Below are positions 1-8,260 of a DNA stretch of 64,000 nucleotides, piece by piece. Position numbers and translations under genes: made by a program. The DNA is from Loigolactobacillus bifermentans DSM 20003. GTDB taxonomy: Bacteria > Bacillota > Bacilli > Lactobacillales > Lactobacillaceae. The stretch spans positions 1 to 64,000 of the forward strand of contig NZ_AZDA01000090.1 of NCBI RefSeq assembly GCF_001434575.1, given 5' to 3'. The first letter of the stretch is position 1. Every line of letters begins with the position of its first letter. The notes under the pieces are model-generated. The model ran no database searches. It was not told where the DNA came from and saw nothing but the letters and a program-made list of their open reading frames with translations.

Positions 1-334
1 TGGTCCAAAATTGTGCGGTATGCCGATATTAAACCTCGTATGAATAATTCGGGTTAATGCTAACAGAACAACTATTCGACTTATTCCCAGGCATTTTAAA
101 GACCAATCAACGCCTGACTGCTTTGGAAAATTAATTTCAGTATTACATCTTTTGGCTCGCCCCATTCGTTTTGGTAATTTCATTTCAAAACCACAACTTC
201 TTTTTGAAAGCTGTTTTGAAAGTTGCATTAGGTTACCAGTCAGTCACATTATTGTGGGTTATAGCCCATATTTTGCTTTGTTTTCAGAAAACTAAATAGA
301 GTTTTTTACATTTTCTCATTTTTGTTTTTCAGTA
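1..334. other. Intergenic / window edge, no gene supported
   Basis: Frame 1 stays open from the first base to a TAA at 55-57 and could be the last 18 codons of a gene entering from the left, but this is too short to name. The rest is AT-rich, with no ORF or clear RNA structure that I can support. It forms the upstream flank of the beta-glucoside operon. Confidence 0.3.
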
Positions 335-352
335 ATGAAAACGTGTTTTCAT
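335..352. promoter_or_regulatory. Palindromic operator candidate upstream of GH4 operon
   Basis: ATGAAAAC-GT-GTTTTCAT is an 8+8 inverted repeat around a 2-bp centre. It overlaps the presumed -35 region of the operon promoter, so a bound repressor would block RNA polymerase. It resembles LacI-family or catabolite (cre) sites but is longer than the usual 14-bp cre core. No regulator gene is adjacent in the window. Confidence 0.5.
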
Positions 353-374
353 CAATTGAAAAACTTGCTATAAT
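346..374 (+). promoter_or_regulatory. Promoter of beta-glucoside operon
   Basis: A perfect -10 (TATAAT, 369-374) lies 17 bp after TTTTCA (346-351), a 4/6 match to the -35 consensus. The start codon at 406 follows about 30 bp later. The -35 lies inside the inverted repeat at 335-352. Confidence 0.6.
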
Positions 375-405
375 GACAACGATTACAAGTTGGAGGCCTA
401 AAAAC

Positions 406-1791
406 ATGCAAAAGTTGAAAATCGTCACCATTGGTGGCGGCAGTAGTTACACCCCAGAATTAATGGAAGGTATGATCAAACGCTATGCGGCGTTTCCTGT
501 GACTGAAATTTGTTTAGTCGATATTCCAGATGGTGCCGAGAAACTCGCCATCGTTGGTAAAATGGCGCAACGGATGTGGGATAGTTCCCCTTATGACGTG
601 AAAGTCACCACGACTTTAGACCGCCGTGCTGCGTTGAAAGACGCCGATTTTGTCACCACTCAATTCCGGGTCGGTTTATTAGAAGCTCGAATCAAAGATG
701 AACGTATTCCGTTATCCTACGGCATCATGGGTCAAGAAACCAACGGCCCTGGCGGTTTGTTTAAAGCGTTGCGGACGATCCCCGTTATTTTAGACATTGT
801 ACAAGATATGAAAGACGTATGCCCCAATGCTTGGCTGATCAATTTCACCAATCCAAGTGGTATGGTTACCGAAGCGATTATTCGTTACGGTCATTGGGAC
901 AAAGTCATCGGTTTGTGCAATGTACCGGTTAACGCCATGATGAAAGAACCAAAGCTCATTGATAAGACCACTGGTGAGTTGATTTTTGAATTTGCCGGCT
1001 TAAACCATTTTCATTGGCACCGGGTCAGTGATGCACACGGCCATGATGTGACCCCTGACATTATTGAAGCCATGTATCACAAGGATGATGGTATTCCAAA
1101 GAATATTCATAAAGTGCCTTTTATTAAGGAACAGTTATTAGACATGAACTTAATTCCTTGTGGCTACCATCGTTATTATTACCGTGCGGAAGAAATGTTG
1201 GCCCACAGTATCGAAGAATACAACACGATCGGTACCCGTGCGCAACAGGTCAAACAAATCGAACACGAATTATTTGAATTGTACAAAGATCCTAACTTAG
1301 ACCACAAACCTGAACAATTATCGAAGCGTGGCGGTGCGTACTATTCTGATGCGGCTTGTGAAGCCATGATGTCCATTTATAGTAACAAAAACACTTGCAT
1401 GGTAGTTTCTACCGTTAACCGTGGCGCAGTACCTGACTTACCTGCGGATTGTGTGGTTGAAGTCTCAGCGAACCTAAGTGGTAAAGGGGCCTTACCATTA
1501 GCCTTCGGTCACTTAGAAGCACCTGAAGCAGGCTGGTTACAGTTAATGAAAAATATGGAACTTGGGATTTGTAAAGCGGCAGTGACTGGGAATTATGGCT
1601 TGTTGCTGAACACCGTCTTCATGAACCCCTTAGTGGCTTCTGGTGCAACAGCTAAGCAGGTCGTTGATGAACTGTTGCTGGCGCATGCTAAGTATTTACC
1701 ACAATTCGCGGATACGATTGCCAAATTAAAAGCAGATCACGTTACCGTGAAAGATCCTGTTGTCAACGAATTATTAGCGACAGGTAAATAA
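406..1791 (+). CDS. 6-phospho-beta-glucosidase, GH4 family
   Basis: Hydrolyses phosphorylated beta-glucosides (such as cellobiose-6-phosphate) in the cytoplasm by the NAD+- and divalent-metal-dependent GH4 mechanism. The 461-residue protein is the normal family length and starts with the dinucleotide-binding motif GGGSSYTPEL near residue 11. The conserved GQETNGPGG, TNPSG, metal-ligand Cys in GLCNVP and His in GLNHFHWH are all present. The pattern is closest to LicH-type 6-phospho-beta-glucosidases rather than alpha-specific members. I chose ATG 406 because GGAGG at 392-396 precedes it; an upstream in-frame ATG at 322 would include the promoter. The stop overlaps the next start (TAATG), which indicates translational coupling in an operon with the ROK kinase and PTS genes. 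Confidence 0.92.
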   Translation: MQKLKIVTIGGGSSYTPELMEGMIKRYAAFPVTEICLVDIPDGAEKLAIVGKMAQRMWDSSPYDVKVTTTLDRRAALKDADFVTTQFRVGLLEARIKDERIPLSYGIMGQETNGPGGLFKALRTIPVILDIVQDMKDVCPNAWLINFTNPSGMVTEAIIRYGHWDKVIGLCNVPVNAMMKEPKLIDKTTGELIFEFAGLNHFHWHRVSDAHGHDVTPDIIEAMYHKDDGIPKNIHKVPFIKEQLLDMNLIPCGYHRYYYRAEEMLAHSIEEYNTIGTRAQQVKQIEHELFELYKDPNLDHKPEQLSKRGGAYYSDAACEAMMSIYSNKNTCMVVSTVNRGAVPDLPADCVVEVSANLSGKGALPLAFGHLEAPEAGWLQLMKNMELGICKAAVTGNYGLLLNTVFMNPLVASGATAKQVVDELLLAHAKYLPQFADTIAKLKADHVTVKDPVVNELLATGK

Positions 1792-2690
1792 TGTACGCTG
1801 CCATTGATATTGGTGGCACGGCCATTAAATATGCCCTGTTAGATGACACCTTTCACATTCAAAAAAAGTGGCAACGACCGACCTTGATTTTTGCAGCAGC
1901 GGCACAGTTTTACGACTACGTTTGTCGGGAATTGCTGGCTGAACGGCCGACCTTGATCGGCGTTAGCATGCCTGGCATTCTTAGTAAAACCGGTCAAGTA
2001 ATCTCGAATACATCTCGATTACTGAATTCGATTTTTCACACCAACCCTAATCGTGAAATCAGTCAACGCCTGCACCAAGTTCCGGTGGCCGCGTTAAACG
2101 ATGCCCGCGCCGCTGGCACCTGTGAAGTCCAGTTAGGCAATGGCCGCCATACGGCCTCAAGCCTCTATTGGCTAATTGGCACGGCCATTGGTGGTGCCAG
2201 TTTTCAAGGCACCCAATTGATCACCGGCCAGGATAATTTTGCCGGTGAGTTTTCACATTTACCCATTGCCATTGAAAACAACCGGACAGTCGGCTTGGCC
2301 AAGCGAACTGGTATCCCAGCTTTGATCAAAGACTATAATGCACGAGTTACTCCTGAACAAGCCGTGCATACCGGCCAAGCTGTGACCCAACGTTGACGCC
2401 AACAGGATCCTGCGGCACAACAAGCGCTTGATCAGTGGACCACGGCCAATGCCCAAGCACTGCTAATGCTCACCATGATTCTCAATCCAGAAGTGATCTG
2501 CTTAGGTGGTGCTATTAGTGCCGACCAATCTGTCATCGATTTGATCAACACTAAGTTTCACACGATCCAACAGCCCTTTTCGGCCTTAATGACCACTGAG
2601 CTGAAAACGTGCCGCTTTAAAAATGACGCCAACTTGATCGGGGCAACATTATTTGCAGCACAACAATTTCATATTAAAGGAGTAAACTAA
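1791..2690 (+). pseudogene. ROK-family sugar kinase, interrupted by in-frame TGA
   Basis: Reading through one TGA (2394-2396) gives a continuous 299-codon frame of typical ROK length. The N-terminal part has the phosphate-binding DIGGTAIKYALLD (residues 6-18), the GVSMPGIL segment, NDARAAG and GTAIGGASF. After the stop the same frame continues with MILNPEVICLGGAIS, the usual ROK C-terminus. In the operon it probably phosphorylated an unphosphorylated glucoside or glucose. It lacks the Cys-rich zinc motif of many ROK repressors and has no HTH, which supports a kinase. The stop removes about 98 residues; ATG 2466 could restart translation of a fragment. True nonsense mutation or base-call error cannot be separated here. 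Confidence 0.85.
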
Positions 2691-3964
2691 TGCAACTTGC
2701 TCGTATCAACAAAGGCTTTCAAAAGTTTGTCGGCAGCGTTTATATCCAGTCGATTCAGGCAGCCTTTTATGGCGCAATGCCATTTATTATTGTCGGTTCA
2801 CTGTTCCTGTTGCTGGGCAGTTTGCCCATTAACGGTTACACAAACTGGCTCACTGGAATTGTCGGTAAAACAGGTCTCAACGCCTTAAACACCGGTTATT
2901 CTGTCTGTATGGGTATGATGACCTTATACATCATCATTTATATGGCCAATATGATCTGCCAATTTAAAGGTATTGATCGGCTGTTAGGCATTTCCGTCTC
3001 CTTAGCAACCTTTTTACTCGCCTCACCCATCAAAATCAATGACGGCGTTAGCTATTTAGACCTAACTTCCTTTAGTTCTGCCGGAATGTTTACCAGCTTT
3101 TTCACCACGATTTTCTCACTAAAAATTTTGGAATTGATCGTTAAACATCAAAATCCAAAAAGTATGTCTGCGATTCCAGATAACGTTCGTAAAGCTTTTA
3201 CCGCACTTGTTCCGATTTTTGTGATTGTTGCCATTTTTATTGCAATTAATTATTTCTTTGCGGCTACGGAATTTAAGACCTTATACGGCTTTTTCTCAAC
3301 CATTATTCAAAAGCCGTTCACCCATTTTGCAGGTTCCTTACCAATGATGATGCTGTTCACGTTAATTGAGGCCTTACTGTGGGTAATGGGGGTGCACGGC
3401 TCCAACATTGTGTTATCCGTAACGCAACCCGTTTTGTTAGCTTTGGCTGATGAAAACTTAAAACACGGTGCCCATAACATTATTAACATCCAGTTCTATT
3501 CACATTATATGAAGCTCGGTGGTTTTGGGGCAACGATTGGTTTGTGTTTACTGTGCTTGTTCTGGGCTAAGTCAGAACGCTATAAGAGCATCGGTAAATT
3601 AGGCATCATCCCTGGGATTTTTAACATTAACGAACCCATGATCTTCGGGCTACCTGTGATTTTAAACCCAATTTTTGCCATTCCATTTGTGATCACCCCA
3701 CTGGTCATGTGCTTAGTCGCTTACTTTGCCACTTACATCGGGCTCGTACCGGTGACCAACGGGGTTGTGATTCCGTGGAACACCCCGATTATTATTTCCG
3801 GCTTCTTGATCTCCGGCTGGCAAGGTGCCGTACTGAATGTGGTGCAAGTCATAATCTGTATCGCCATTGGCTACCCATTCTTTAAAAAAGCGGATAACCA
3901 AGCTTATGCTGAAGAACAGGCCAAAAAACAAGCAGCTGAAACAAAGGAGGAACCTACCGCATGA
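2690..3964 (+). CDS. PTS EIIC, lactose/cellobiose family
   Basis: Membrane permease of a phosphotransferase system that imports a beta-glucoside while phosphorylating it. The 424-residue polytopic protein has about ten hydrophobic segments and the family signatures ALLWVMGVHGSN and GIFNINEPMIFGLPVILNP, which line the sugar site in the ChbC/LicC class. AAAGGAG at 2676-2682 precedes ATG 2690, which overlaps the previous stop (TAATG). The C-terminus is short, charged and Lys/Glu-rich, and its end overlaps the EIIB start by 4 bp. The product should feed 6-phospho-sugar to the GH4 enzyme upstream. No EIIA gene is present, so that subunit must come from elsewhere. Confidence 0.93.
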   Translation: MQLARINKGFQKFVGSVYIQSIQAAFYGAMPFIIVGSLFLLLGSLPINGYTNWLTGIVGKTGLNALNTGYSVCMGMMTLYIIIYMANMICQFKGIDRLLGISVSLATFLLASPIKINDGVSYLDLTSFSSAGMFTSFFTTIFSLKILELIVKHQNPKSMSAIPDNVRKAFTALVPIFVIVAIFIAINYFFAATEFKTLYGFFSTIIQKPFTHFAGSLPMMMLFTLIEALLWVMGVHGSNIVLSVTQPVLLALADENLKHGAHNIINIQFYSHYMKLGGFGATIGLCLLCLFWAKSERYKSIGKLGIIPGIFNINEPMIFGLPVILNPIFAIPFVITPLVMCLVAYFATYIGLVPVTNGVVIPWNTPIIISGFLISGWQGAVLNVVQVIICIAIGYPFFKKADNQAYAEEQAKKQAAETKEEPTA

Positions 3965-4260
3965 AAATCTGTCTCGTTTGCAACACTGGTTTAAGTACCA
4001 GCTACCTTAAACAAAAATTGATTGCCTATGGTGAAGAAAACCAATTGGAATTATCTGTTGATGCGATTCCTTACGCTGAATGTATCGATTACCAAAGCAG
4101 CCATGACGTAGATGTTTTCCTCATGGCCCCACAAGTAGCCTTTATGCAAGATAATTTACGCCAAGCCTTGCCTGACAAAAACGTCAAAATTGCAGCCATT
4201 TCTGTTCCTGATTATGGGATGCAAAACGCGGCCAATATTATGGCCAGCTTACAGGCCTAA
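3961..4260 (+). CDS. PTS EIIB, lactose/cellobiose family
   Basis: Cytoplasmic phosphocarrier that passes phosphate from EIIA to the incoming sugar at EIIC. The 99-residue length is usual for stand-alone IIB proteins of this family. The N-terminal beta strand and P-loop MKICLVCNTGLSTSYL contain the phosphorylated Cys (residue 7) and the STS loop. ATG 3961 overlaps the EIIC stop (ATGA), so the two are coupled. It is the last gene of the operon and is followed by a terminator at 4266. Confidence 0.92.
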   Translation: MKICLVCNTGLSTSYLKQKLIAYGEENQLELSVDAIPYAECIDYQSSHDVDVFLMAPQVAFMQDNLRQALPDKNVKIAAISVPDYGMQNAANIMASLQA

Positions 4261-4265
4261 TGAAA

Positions 4266-4292
4266 GTCGCTCTCGTTGAGGGCGGCTTTTTT
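4266..4292 (+). terminator. Rho-independent terminator of beta-glucoside operon
   Basis: GTCGCTCTC-GTT-GAGGGCGGC forms a 9-bp stem (with G-T pairs) followed by six T. Confidence 0.8.
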
Positions 4293-4317
4293 AGCGGCTG
4301 AAAATGAAACAAGTATC

Positions 4318-4600
4318 ATTATTCAACCTCATTAAAGTCCGCCTACGGTCATGCTTCATGCATCACCGTAGGTTGCAAGCTTCGCCAAGTTTTGGCGCTA
4401 ACGTGAATACACGGCTATCTGATGCAGGAATCAGTAATTATTTTTGACCTTTTTCAAAACCCAGATTTTTGGGTCATGCCATCACTAAAGCACTCCCTCG
4501 CACAATTATTTTAACGTTATTTACTGTAACCCCCCTATAAAAGTCCGCAATACATTTTCTATCCTCAATCAATTAAGCTGCCAATTTCAAAACATCGTCA
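4318..4600 (-). pseudogene. Decayed second copy of the MazE-like antitoxin gene
   Basis: The sequence lines up with the intact antitoxin at 5352-5570 over most of its length. It shares the stretch complementary to the antitoxin C-terminus (ATTCAACCTCATTAAA), the TTTTGACCTTTTTCAAAACC block and part of the leader, but has many substitutions and indels and no open frame. There is no matching toxin copy. Together with the flanking 264-bp repeat it marks one unit of a tandem duplication with a spacing of about 1.03 kb. Confidence 0.65.
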
Positions 4601-4643
4601 CACTGGAAATCAATTATCCATTTAAGCGACATTCAACAGCTCG

Positions 4644-4907
4644 ATTAGCCCTATCATCGCAAATCACCACCCCCTTTACAAGCGAACAACCCTCACTTTT
4701 TCCTATAAAAATCAAAGCTGAAATGACGAGTTCTTGCGCATTACTAATTGAAAATACACAATTCTATTCATCGCCCCCATCGCCGTTAAAGTGAACATTC
4801 ATACCAAATTTTAATCTCACCTTCATGTCTCAATCGCCACTTCAGACATTGCACCGTTCAAACAGCTTCCTTCGGACACCAAAAAAGTCGACCTTAACGA
4901 TCGACTT
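4644..4907. repeat. 264-bp direct repeat, copy 1 (left of MazEF)
   Basis: Nearly identical to 5668-5930, with scattered single-base differences and short indels. The two copies lie 1024 bp apart and flank the MazEF pair. Each ends with the AAGTCGA-type hairpin that acts as a minus-strand terminator. Apart from that hairpin I see no coding content. Confidence 0.85.
4881..4907 (-). terminator. Terminator downstream of MazEF
   Basis: On the minus strand AAGTCGA-(9 nt)-TCGACTT is followed by a T run. It lies about 100 bp past the toxin stop, inside repeat copy 1. Confidence 0.7.
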
Positions 4908-5004
4908 GTCAGTTACTGATTTAAAGTTATTTGATACTTTGATCGTTCTTAATGATAAAGCTTTCACTTCACAATGCTTGTTGAAGTATCCAAAACGATC
5001 CAAT

Positions 5005-5352
5005 CTAAAATGGAAAACCAAAATTATAATAAACGATTTGTGCAACTTGATAAAAGTCAGTATCCCTCATTGTTTCAATGTACGTTGCATGCCGTTGTGC
5101 CTTGTCAGAAGCATCCAACGAATAGACTTGTGCTGCGATAACTTGGCCAACCGTTTTATAACCAGCTAATGTATAATAGCCAGCTAAAGCTCTAAGCGTT
5201 GACGTAATTGGTGCAACAATCAAAAATCCCGTTTGCTGATTATAGCTATCACTACTCAGAATAAGTGCCGGTCGTCTTTTCTTAATTTCACAGCCTTTTT
5301 GCGGATCAAAATCAATCCAAATGATATCTTTTTGCCTTAGCTGACGATTCAT
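5005..5352 (-). CDS. mazF: MazF/PemK-family mRNA interferase toxin
   Basis: Sequence-specific endoribonuclease toxin that stops growth by cutting mRNA, normally held inactive by its antitoxin. The 115-residue size is typical. Family marks are the N-terminal DIIWIDFDPQKGCEIKKRRP (residues 9-28, with the catalytic Arg region), ALILSSDSYN and the VAPITST strand. The ATG overlaps the antitoxin stop (TAATG on the minus strand), the usual antitoxin-first arrangement. The reading frame is intact, so the module may be active. The gene is followed by a hairpin terminator inside the repeat at 4644-4907. Confidence 0.9.
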   Translation of the reverse strand: MNRQLRQKDIIWIDFDPQKGCEIKKRRPALILSSDSYNQQTGFLIVAPITSTLRALAGYYTLAGYKTVGQVIAAQVYSLDASDKAQRHATYIETMRDTDFYQVAQIVYYNFGFPF

Positions 5353-5570
5353 TATTCAACCTCATTAAAATCTGCTTCCGGCCATGCTTCACGCATTTCT
5401 ACATGCTGCTGGTCTTGAGTATAGGGATTATCAAGTTTTGGTACTAACGTAAATGAACGACCATCTGATGAAGGAATCAATAACCAATTTTGACCTTTTT
5501 CAAAACCTAAATTTTTCGGTAATGTCATTGCCAACGAGTTGCCCCGAGCAACAGTTCTAACTTCATGCAT
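5352..5570 (-). CDS. mazE: MazE/AbrB-like antitoxin
   Basis: Labile antitoxin expected to bind the adjacent MazF and to repress its own promoter. The 72-residue protein opens with a SpoVT/AbrB-type DNA-binding fold (HEVRTVARGNSLAMTLPKNL, residues 2-21). It ends in an acidic tail (MREAWPEADFNEVE) of the kind that wraps around MazF. I chose ATG 5570 because GGGGGA precedes it at a good distance; a longer in-frame start at 5600 would run through that ribosome binding site. A degraded copy of this gene lies at 4318-4600. Confidence 0.85.
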   Translation of the reverse strand: MHEVRTVARGNSLAMTLPKNLGFEKGQNWLLIPSSDGRSFTLVPKLDNPYTQDQQHVEMREAWPEADFNEVE

Positions 5571-5667
5571 TTTTAAAGTCCCCCTTATCAAACAACGCAC
5601 TAAATTAATTAAGGTAGCTTTAATTTAACATGTTAAACCATGGTTTACAATTCTTTTGATTCACTTC

Positions 5668-5930
5668 ATTAGCCCTATCATCGCAAATCACCACCCCCTT
5701 TACAAGCGAACAGCCCTCACTTTTTTTCTATAAAAATTAAAGCTGAAATAACGAATTTTTGCGCATTACTAATTGAAAACACGTGATGCTATTCATCGCC
5801 CCCATCGCCGTTAAAATGAACATTCATCCCAAGTTTTAATCTCACCTTCATGTCTCAATCGCCACTTCAGACATTGCACCGTTCAAACAGCTTCCTTCGG
5901 ACACCAAAAGCCGACCTTAACGATCGACTT
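5668..5930. repeat. 263-bp direct repeat, copy 2 (right of MazEF)
   Basis: Partner of 4644-4907. It occupies the space between the 148-residue membrane protein gene and mazE, so on the minus strand it holds that gene's terminator and probably the mazEF promoter. Confidence 0.85.
5906..5930 (-). terminator. Terminator after membrane protein gene
   Basis: Minus-strand hairpin AAGTCGA...TCGGCTTTT just past the stop at 5936. It is the second copy of the terminator at 4881-4907. Confidence 0.6.
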
Positions 5931-5935
5931 ATGTT

Positions 5936-6382
5936 TTACCAATTGAAAGTCGTCTGGCCCTTTGCACCCTTGGCTTGTAAAGTGAGTGTGACCTGCTTTG
6001 GATAATGGCTGAGATCAATTTGTTGGCGTGCCTGCGGCTTTAAACGCACCGTCCGTGTGGTATGGCCTGCTGCTTGCACCAAAAGTTTCAGCTGGCCTTG
6101 ATTATGCGTATGAATCGTCAGCTGGTGCTTTTGCCGGGTAATGCGCTGGCTTTGAGAACCATCCAAATACCAGTATGATAGCCGCCATTGGTGCGCAGTA
6201 TGCAAATTATAGCGGCACAAGGCCACATTGAGCCGGGTATGATCGGTGCGTCCCCCATACACCAGGCCGAGGTCCAATGCTAGAACACCTAGCAACAGCA
6301 CCCAATAGCGTTTCCGCCAATAGCGCACGCCAAAGCCCAGTACAACAATGACCAGTACAATACCAATCCAAAGTACAGCCAT
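5936..6382 (-). CDS. Hypothetical membrane-anchored protein
   Basis: I do not recognise a family. The 148-residue protein has two hydrophobic segments (about residues 3-17 and 27-43) separated by the basic RYWRKRYW loop. A polar region of about 100 residues rich in Gln, His and Thr follows, with alternating beta-strand-like character, probably outside the membrane. AAAGGAGG just before ATG 6382 supports the start. It is transcribed alone and ends at a hairpin in the 5668-5930 repeat. Confidence 0.6.
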   Translation of the reverse strand: MAVLWIGIVLVIVVLGFGVRYWRKRYWVLLLGVLALDLGLVYGGRTDHTRLNVALCRYNLHTAHQWRLSYWYLDGSQSQRITRQKHQLTIHTHNQGQLKLLVQAAGHTTRTVRLKPQARQQIDLSHYPKQVTLTLQAKGAKGQTTFNW

Positions 6383-6700
6383 GATGATGCCTCCTTTTTT
6401 TGGTAACTGTCCAAGATCCCCCCCAACGTTACACTAACGATACCAAAATAATAGCTTAACCGAAATACAAAAGTGAAGCGGTTACTTATTTTATTATAAA
6501 AATAAACTGCGCTCGACTAGTCACTCATGAAAGTAATCGTCAAGCTCCCTGTTTTAACCCTTCCCCTCACTGTTGACCATCACACAACACGCTGATGGAC
6601 CCATCCCAACATTGCATTCCTTTCAAGAGGACTAGTTCAACAAGAATCTGCACCAAACAGACGACACGTGCCTATTGGCCCAGGAGCGGTCTTAAGACTA
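6383..6700. other. Intergenic, no gene seen
   Basis: About 320 bp with no credible ORF or RNA signature. It presumably holds the minus-strand promoter of the gene at 5936-6382. Confidence 0.4.
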
Positions 6701-6753
6701 AAAAACCTCACAACCGCCAGACCGTCTAGGGTCTAACTATTGTGAGGTTTTAT
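6701..6753 (-). terminator. Large hairpin terminator after arsD-like gene
   Basis: AACCTCACAA (6705-6714) pairs with TTGTGAGGTT (6741-6750), enclosing a second AGACC/GGTCT stem. A and T runs on both sides make it usable in either direction. Confidence 0.8.
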
Positions 6754-6761
6754 TTTATTTC

Positions 6762-7130
6762 CTAGCAGCAACAACCAGAACCGCCACAACAGCCACCTTG
6801 ACCTGCTTCTTCGTCAACGAAGCCTAGGCCGGTGTAGTCTGAGATCTCATCCAAGCTAGGATAAGCGCCCATTTTAACAACTTTGCCGTCTAACAAGGTG
6901 ATTGGTAGGTTTTCCTCATCCCCAGCCAGCGCTTTAACAACCGTTTCATTGCCATTAAAGGCTTCTGGATCGATTTGATGCCGGACCGCCTCCACATCAT
7001 CAACTTCTTTTAAAGCGTGAAATGCTGCTTTAACTAGCATTTTGTCGTGATTGTCGTCACCGCCGCAACCGCAGCTCCCACCGCCACCACAACATTCATG
7101 TACTGGTTCATATATTTCAACTTTGACCAT
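6762..7130 (-). CDS. ArsD-like metallochaperone
   Basis: Resembles ArsD, the chaperone that hands As(III)/Sb(III) to the ArsA ATPase. The 122-residue protein begins KVEIYEP and carries a Cys pair (CC at 12-13) plus C20 and C22 in a Gly-rich stretch. The thioredoxin-like core has LPITLLDGKVVKMGAYPS. The C-terminus adds CC and CCC clusters. Extra C-terminal Cys pairs are known in ArsD. I chose ATG 7130 over a TTG at 7151. No arsA, arsB or arsR is nearby, so the function here is uncertain; it could handle another soft metal. Confidence 0.75.
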   Translation of the reverse strand: MVKVEIYEPVHECCGGGGSCGCGGDDNHDKMLVKAAFHALKEVDDVEAVRHQIDPEAFNGNETVVKALAGDEENLPITLLDGKVVKMGAYPSLDEISDYTGLGFVDEEAGQGGCCGGSGCCC

Positions 7131-7151
7131 TTTAGCCACCGTTCCTTTCAA

Positions 7152-7447
7152 TTAATAAAACGCTTACGCAATAGTTTTAATTTAAAGAATCTTGCGGCAA
7201 TTGTCAATAGTGCCAATCCCTAACACTAGCGCCTATACATGAAGCAAGTGCCTGACCTGACGCGCTGAAACTTAAGTATCACTCGTTTAGGATCCCACCA
7301 CGCAAAATAGCCCCCTGACCAACTGATCAGACGGCTGTGACCGCGACGTGAATGTGAGGGATTGCTTGGGAGACAAATTTAATTTGCGAGGTTTTTCACG
7401 GCCACTATGAATAAGATGCGTCAAAAGCCGCCGTTTTGTTTTTTATT
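7152..7447. other. Intergenic, no gene seen
   Basis: About 300 bp between two minus-strand genes. No ORF with a ribosome binding site and no clear RNA fold. It should hold the arsD-like promoter on its left side. Confidence 0.4.
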
Positions 7448-8218
7448 TTAAATTAAATGGTAATACTGTAAACCAGCCAGCACCCCATTGTCGGTGGTCG
7501 CCACAAATGTGGCCTGCTGTTGCAATGCTGATGTGGCAGCGTGCATGGCGATCCGATAAGTGGCATGAGCAAACATGCCCAGGTCATTGTCCTGGTCGCC
7601 AAAGGCATAGGTGGCGCCCACCTGAACCTTATTTTTTGCCAAAAATGTTTGAATGGCTTGGCCTTTTGACACGTTTTGCGGCACAATATTCACGGCCATT
7701 GGGTCATAGCGAATGAACCGCAGGTGGTGGCCTAAGCGCTGTAAGTATGGGGCTTCATGTTGGGCGTCCATATAGGCGTTCATAAAGTTCACCGGCTGAT
7801 GAACGTAAAAATCGGGCTTAATTGGTGCACTGGCAATGCCCAGCCGGTTCATATGAGCTTGAGTCCGAGCATTAATACCAGTTACCGCAAACCCCTGCTG
7901 GTTAAAGTAGGCCAGATCATCCCCTTGCGCCTGCGCCACTTGCCGCAACTGGACCATGTCAGCCTGGGCAATCTGCGTTTGTTGCACCAACTGTTGGTCC
8001 GCCACAATGTAACTGCCATTAGATAAAATATAGTTTTTAATGTGCAACTGGTTTAACAGCGGCTGGACTTCATACAAACTGCGCCCGGTGACCACCACCG
8101 GTAGATTTCCATTGGCAATCAAGGTTGGAAAAATCGCTTGCGTCGCAGCTGGCACTTGCAAGGTGTGGTCCAAACATAAGGTGCCATCTAGATCGAAAAA
8201 AAGTAAGTTTTGTGGCAT
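7448..8218 (-). CDS. HAD-superfamily Cof-type phosphatase
   Basis: Cytoplasmic Mg2+-dependent phosphatase of the Cof/type IIB HAD class, which acts on sugar phosphates or related metabolites; the substrate is unknown. The 256-residue protein shows motif I FFDLDGTL (residues 7-14), motif II VVTGR (Thr-Gly) and the late motif FGDQDNDLGMF with the metal-binding Asp pair. GGAGG precedes ATG 8218. It is one of three Cof-type phosphatases in the window. The following oxidoreductase gene is on the same strand 42 bp upstream and could be co-transcribed. Confidence 0.88.
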   Translation of the reverse strand: MPQNLLFFDLDGTLCLDHTLQVPAATQAIFPTLIANGNLPVVVTGRSLYEVQPLLNQLHIKNYILSNGSYIVADQQLVQQTQIAQADMVQLRQVAQAQGDDLAYFNQQGFAVTGINARTQAHMNRLGIASAPIKPDFYVHQPVNFMNAYMDAQHEAPYLQRLGHHLRFIRYDPMAVNIVPQNVSKGQAIQTFLAKNKVQVGATYAFGDQDNDLGMFAHATYRIAMHAATSALQQQATFVATTDNGVLAGLQYYHLI

Positions 8219-8260
8219 TATTGGGCCTCCGAATGAGTTGATTAAATTTAGTATACCACC

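Noticed and set aside
1-300. Possible IS element end at the left edge
   Set aside because: No terminal inverted repeat, target duplication or recognisable transposase residues could be shown in the available bases.
322-405. Upstream ATG for the GH4 enzyme
   Set aside because: It would place the operator and promoter inside the coding region; the conserved protein begins at 406.
4825-5169. Plus-strand 114-codon frame across the repeat and MazF gene
   Set aside because: It is antisense to the toxin gene and runs through a terminator hairpin; no ribosome binding site.
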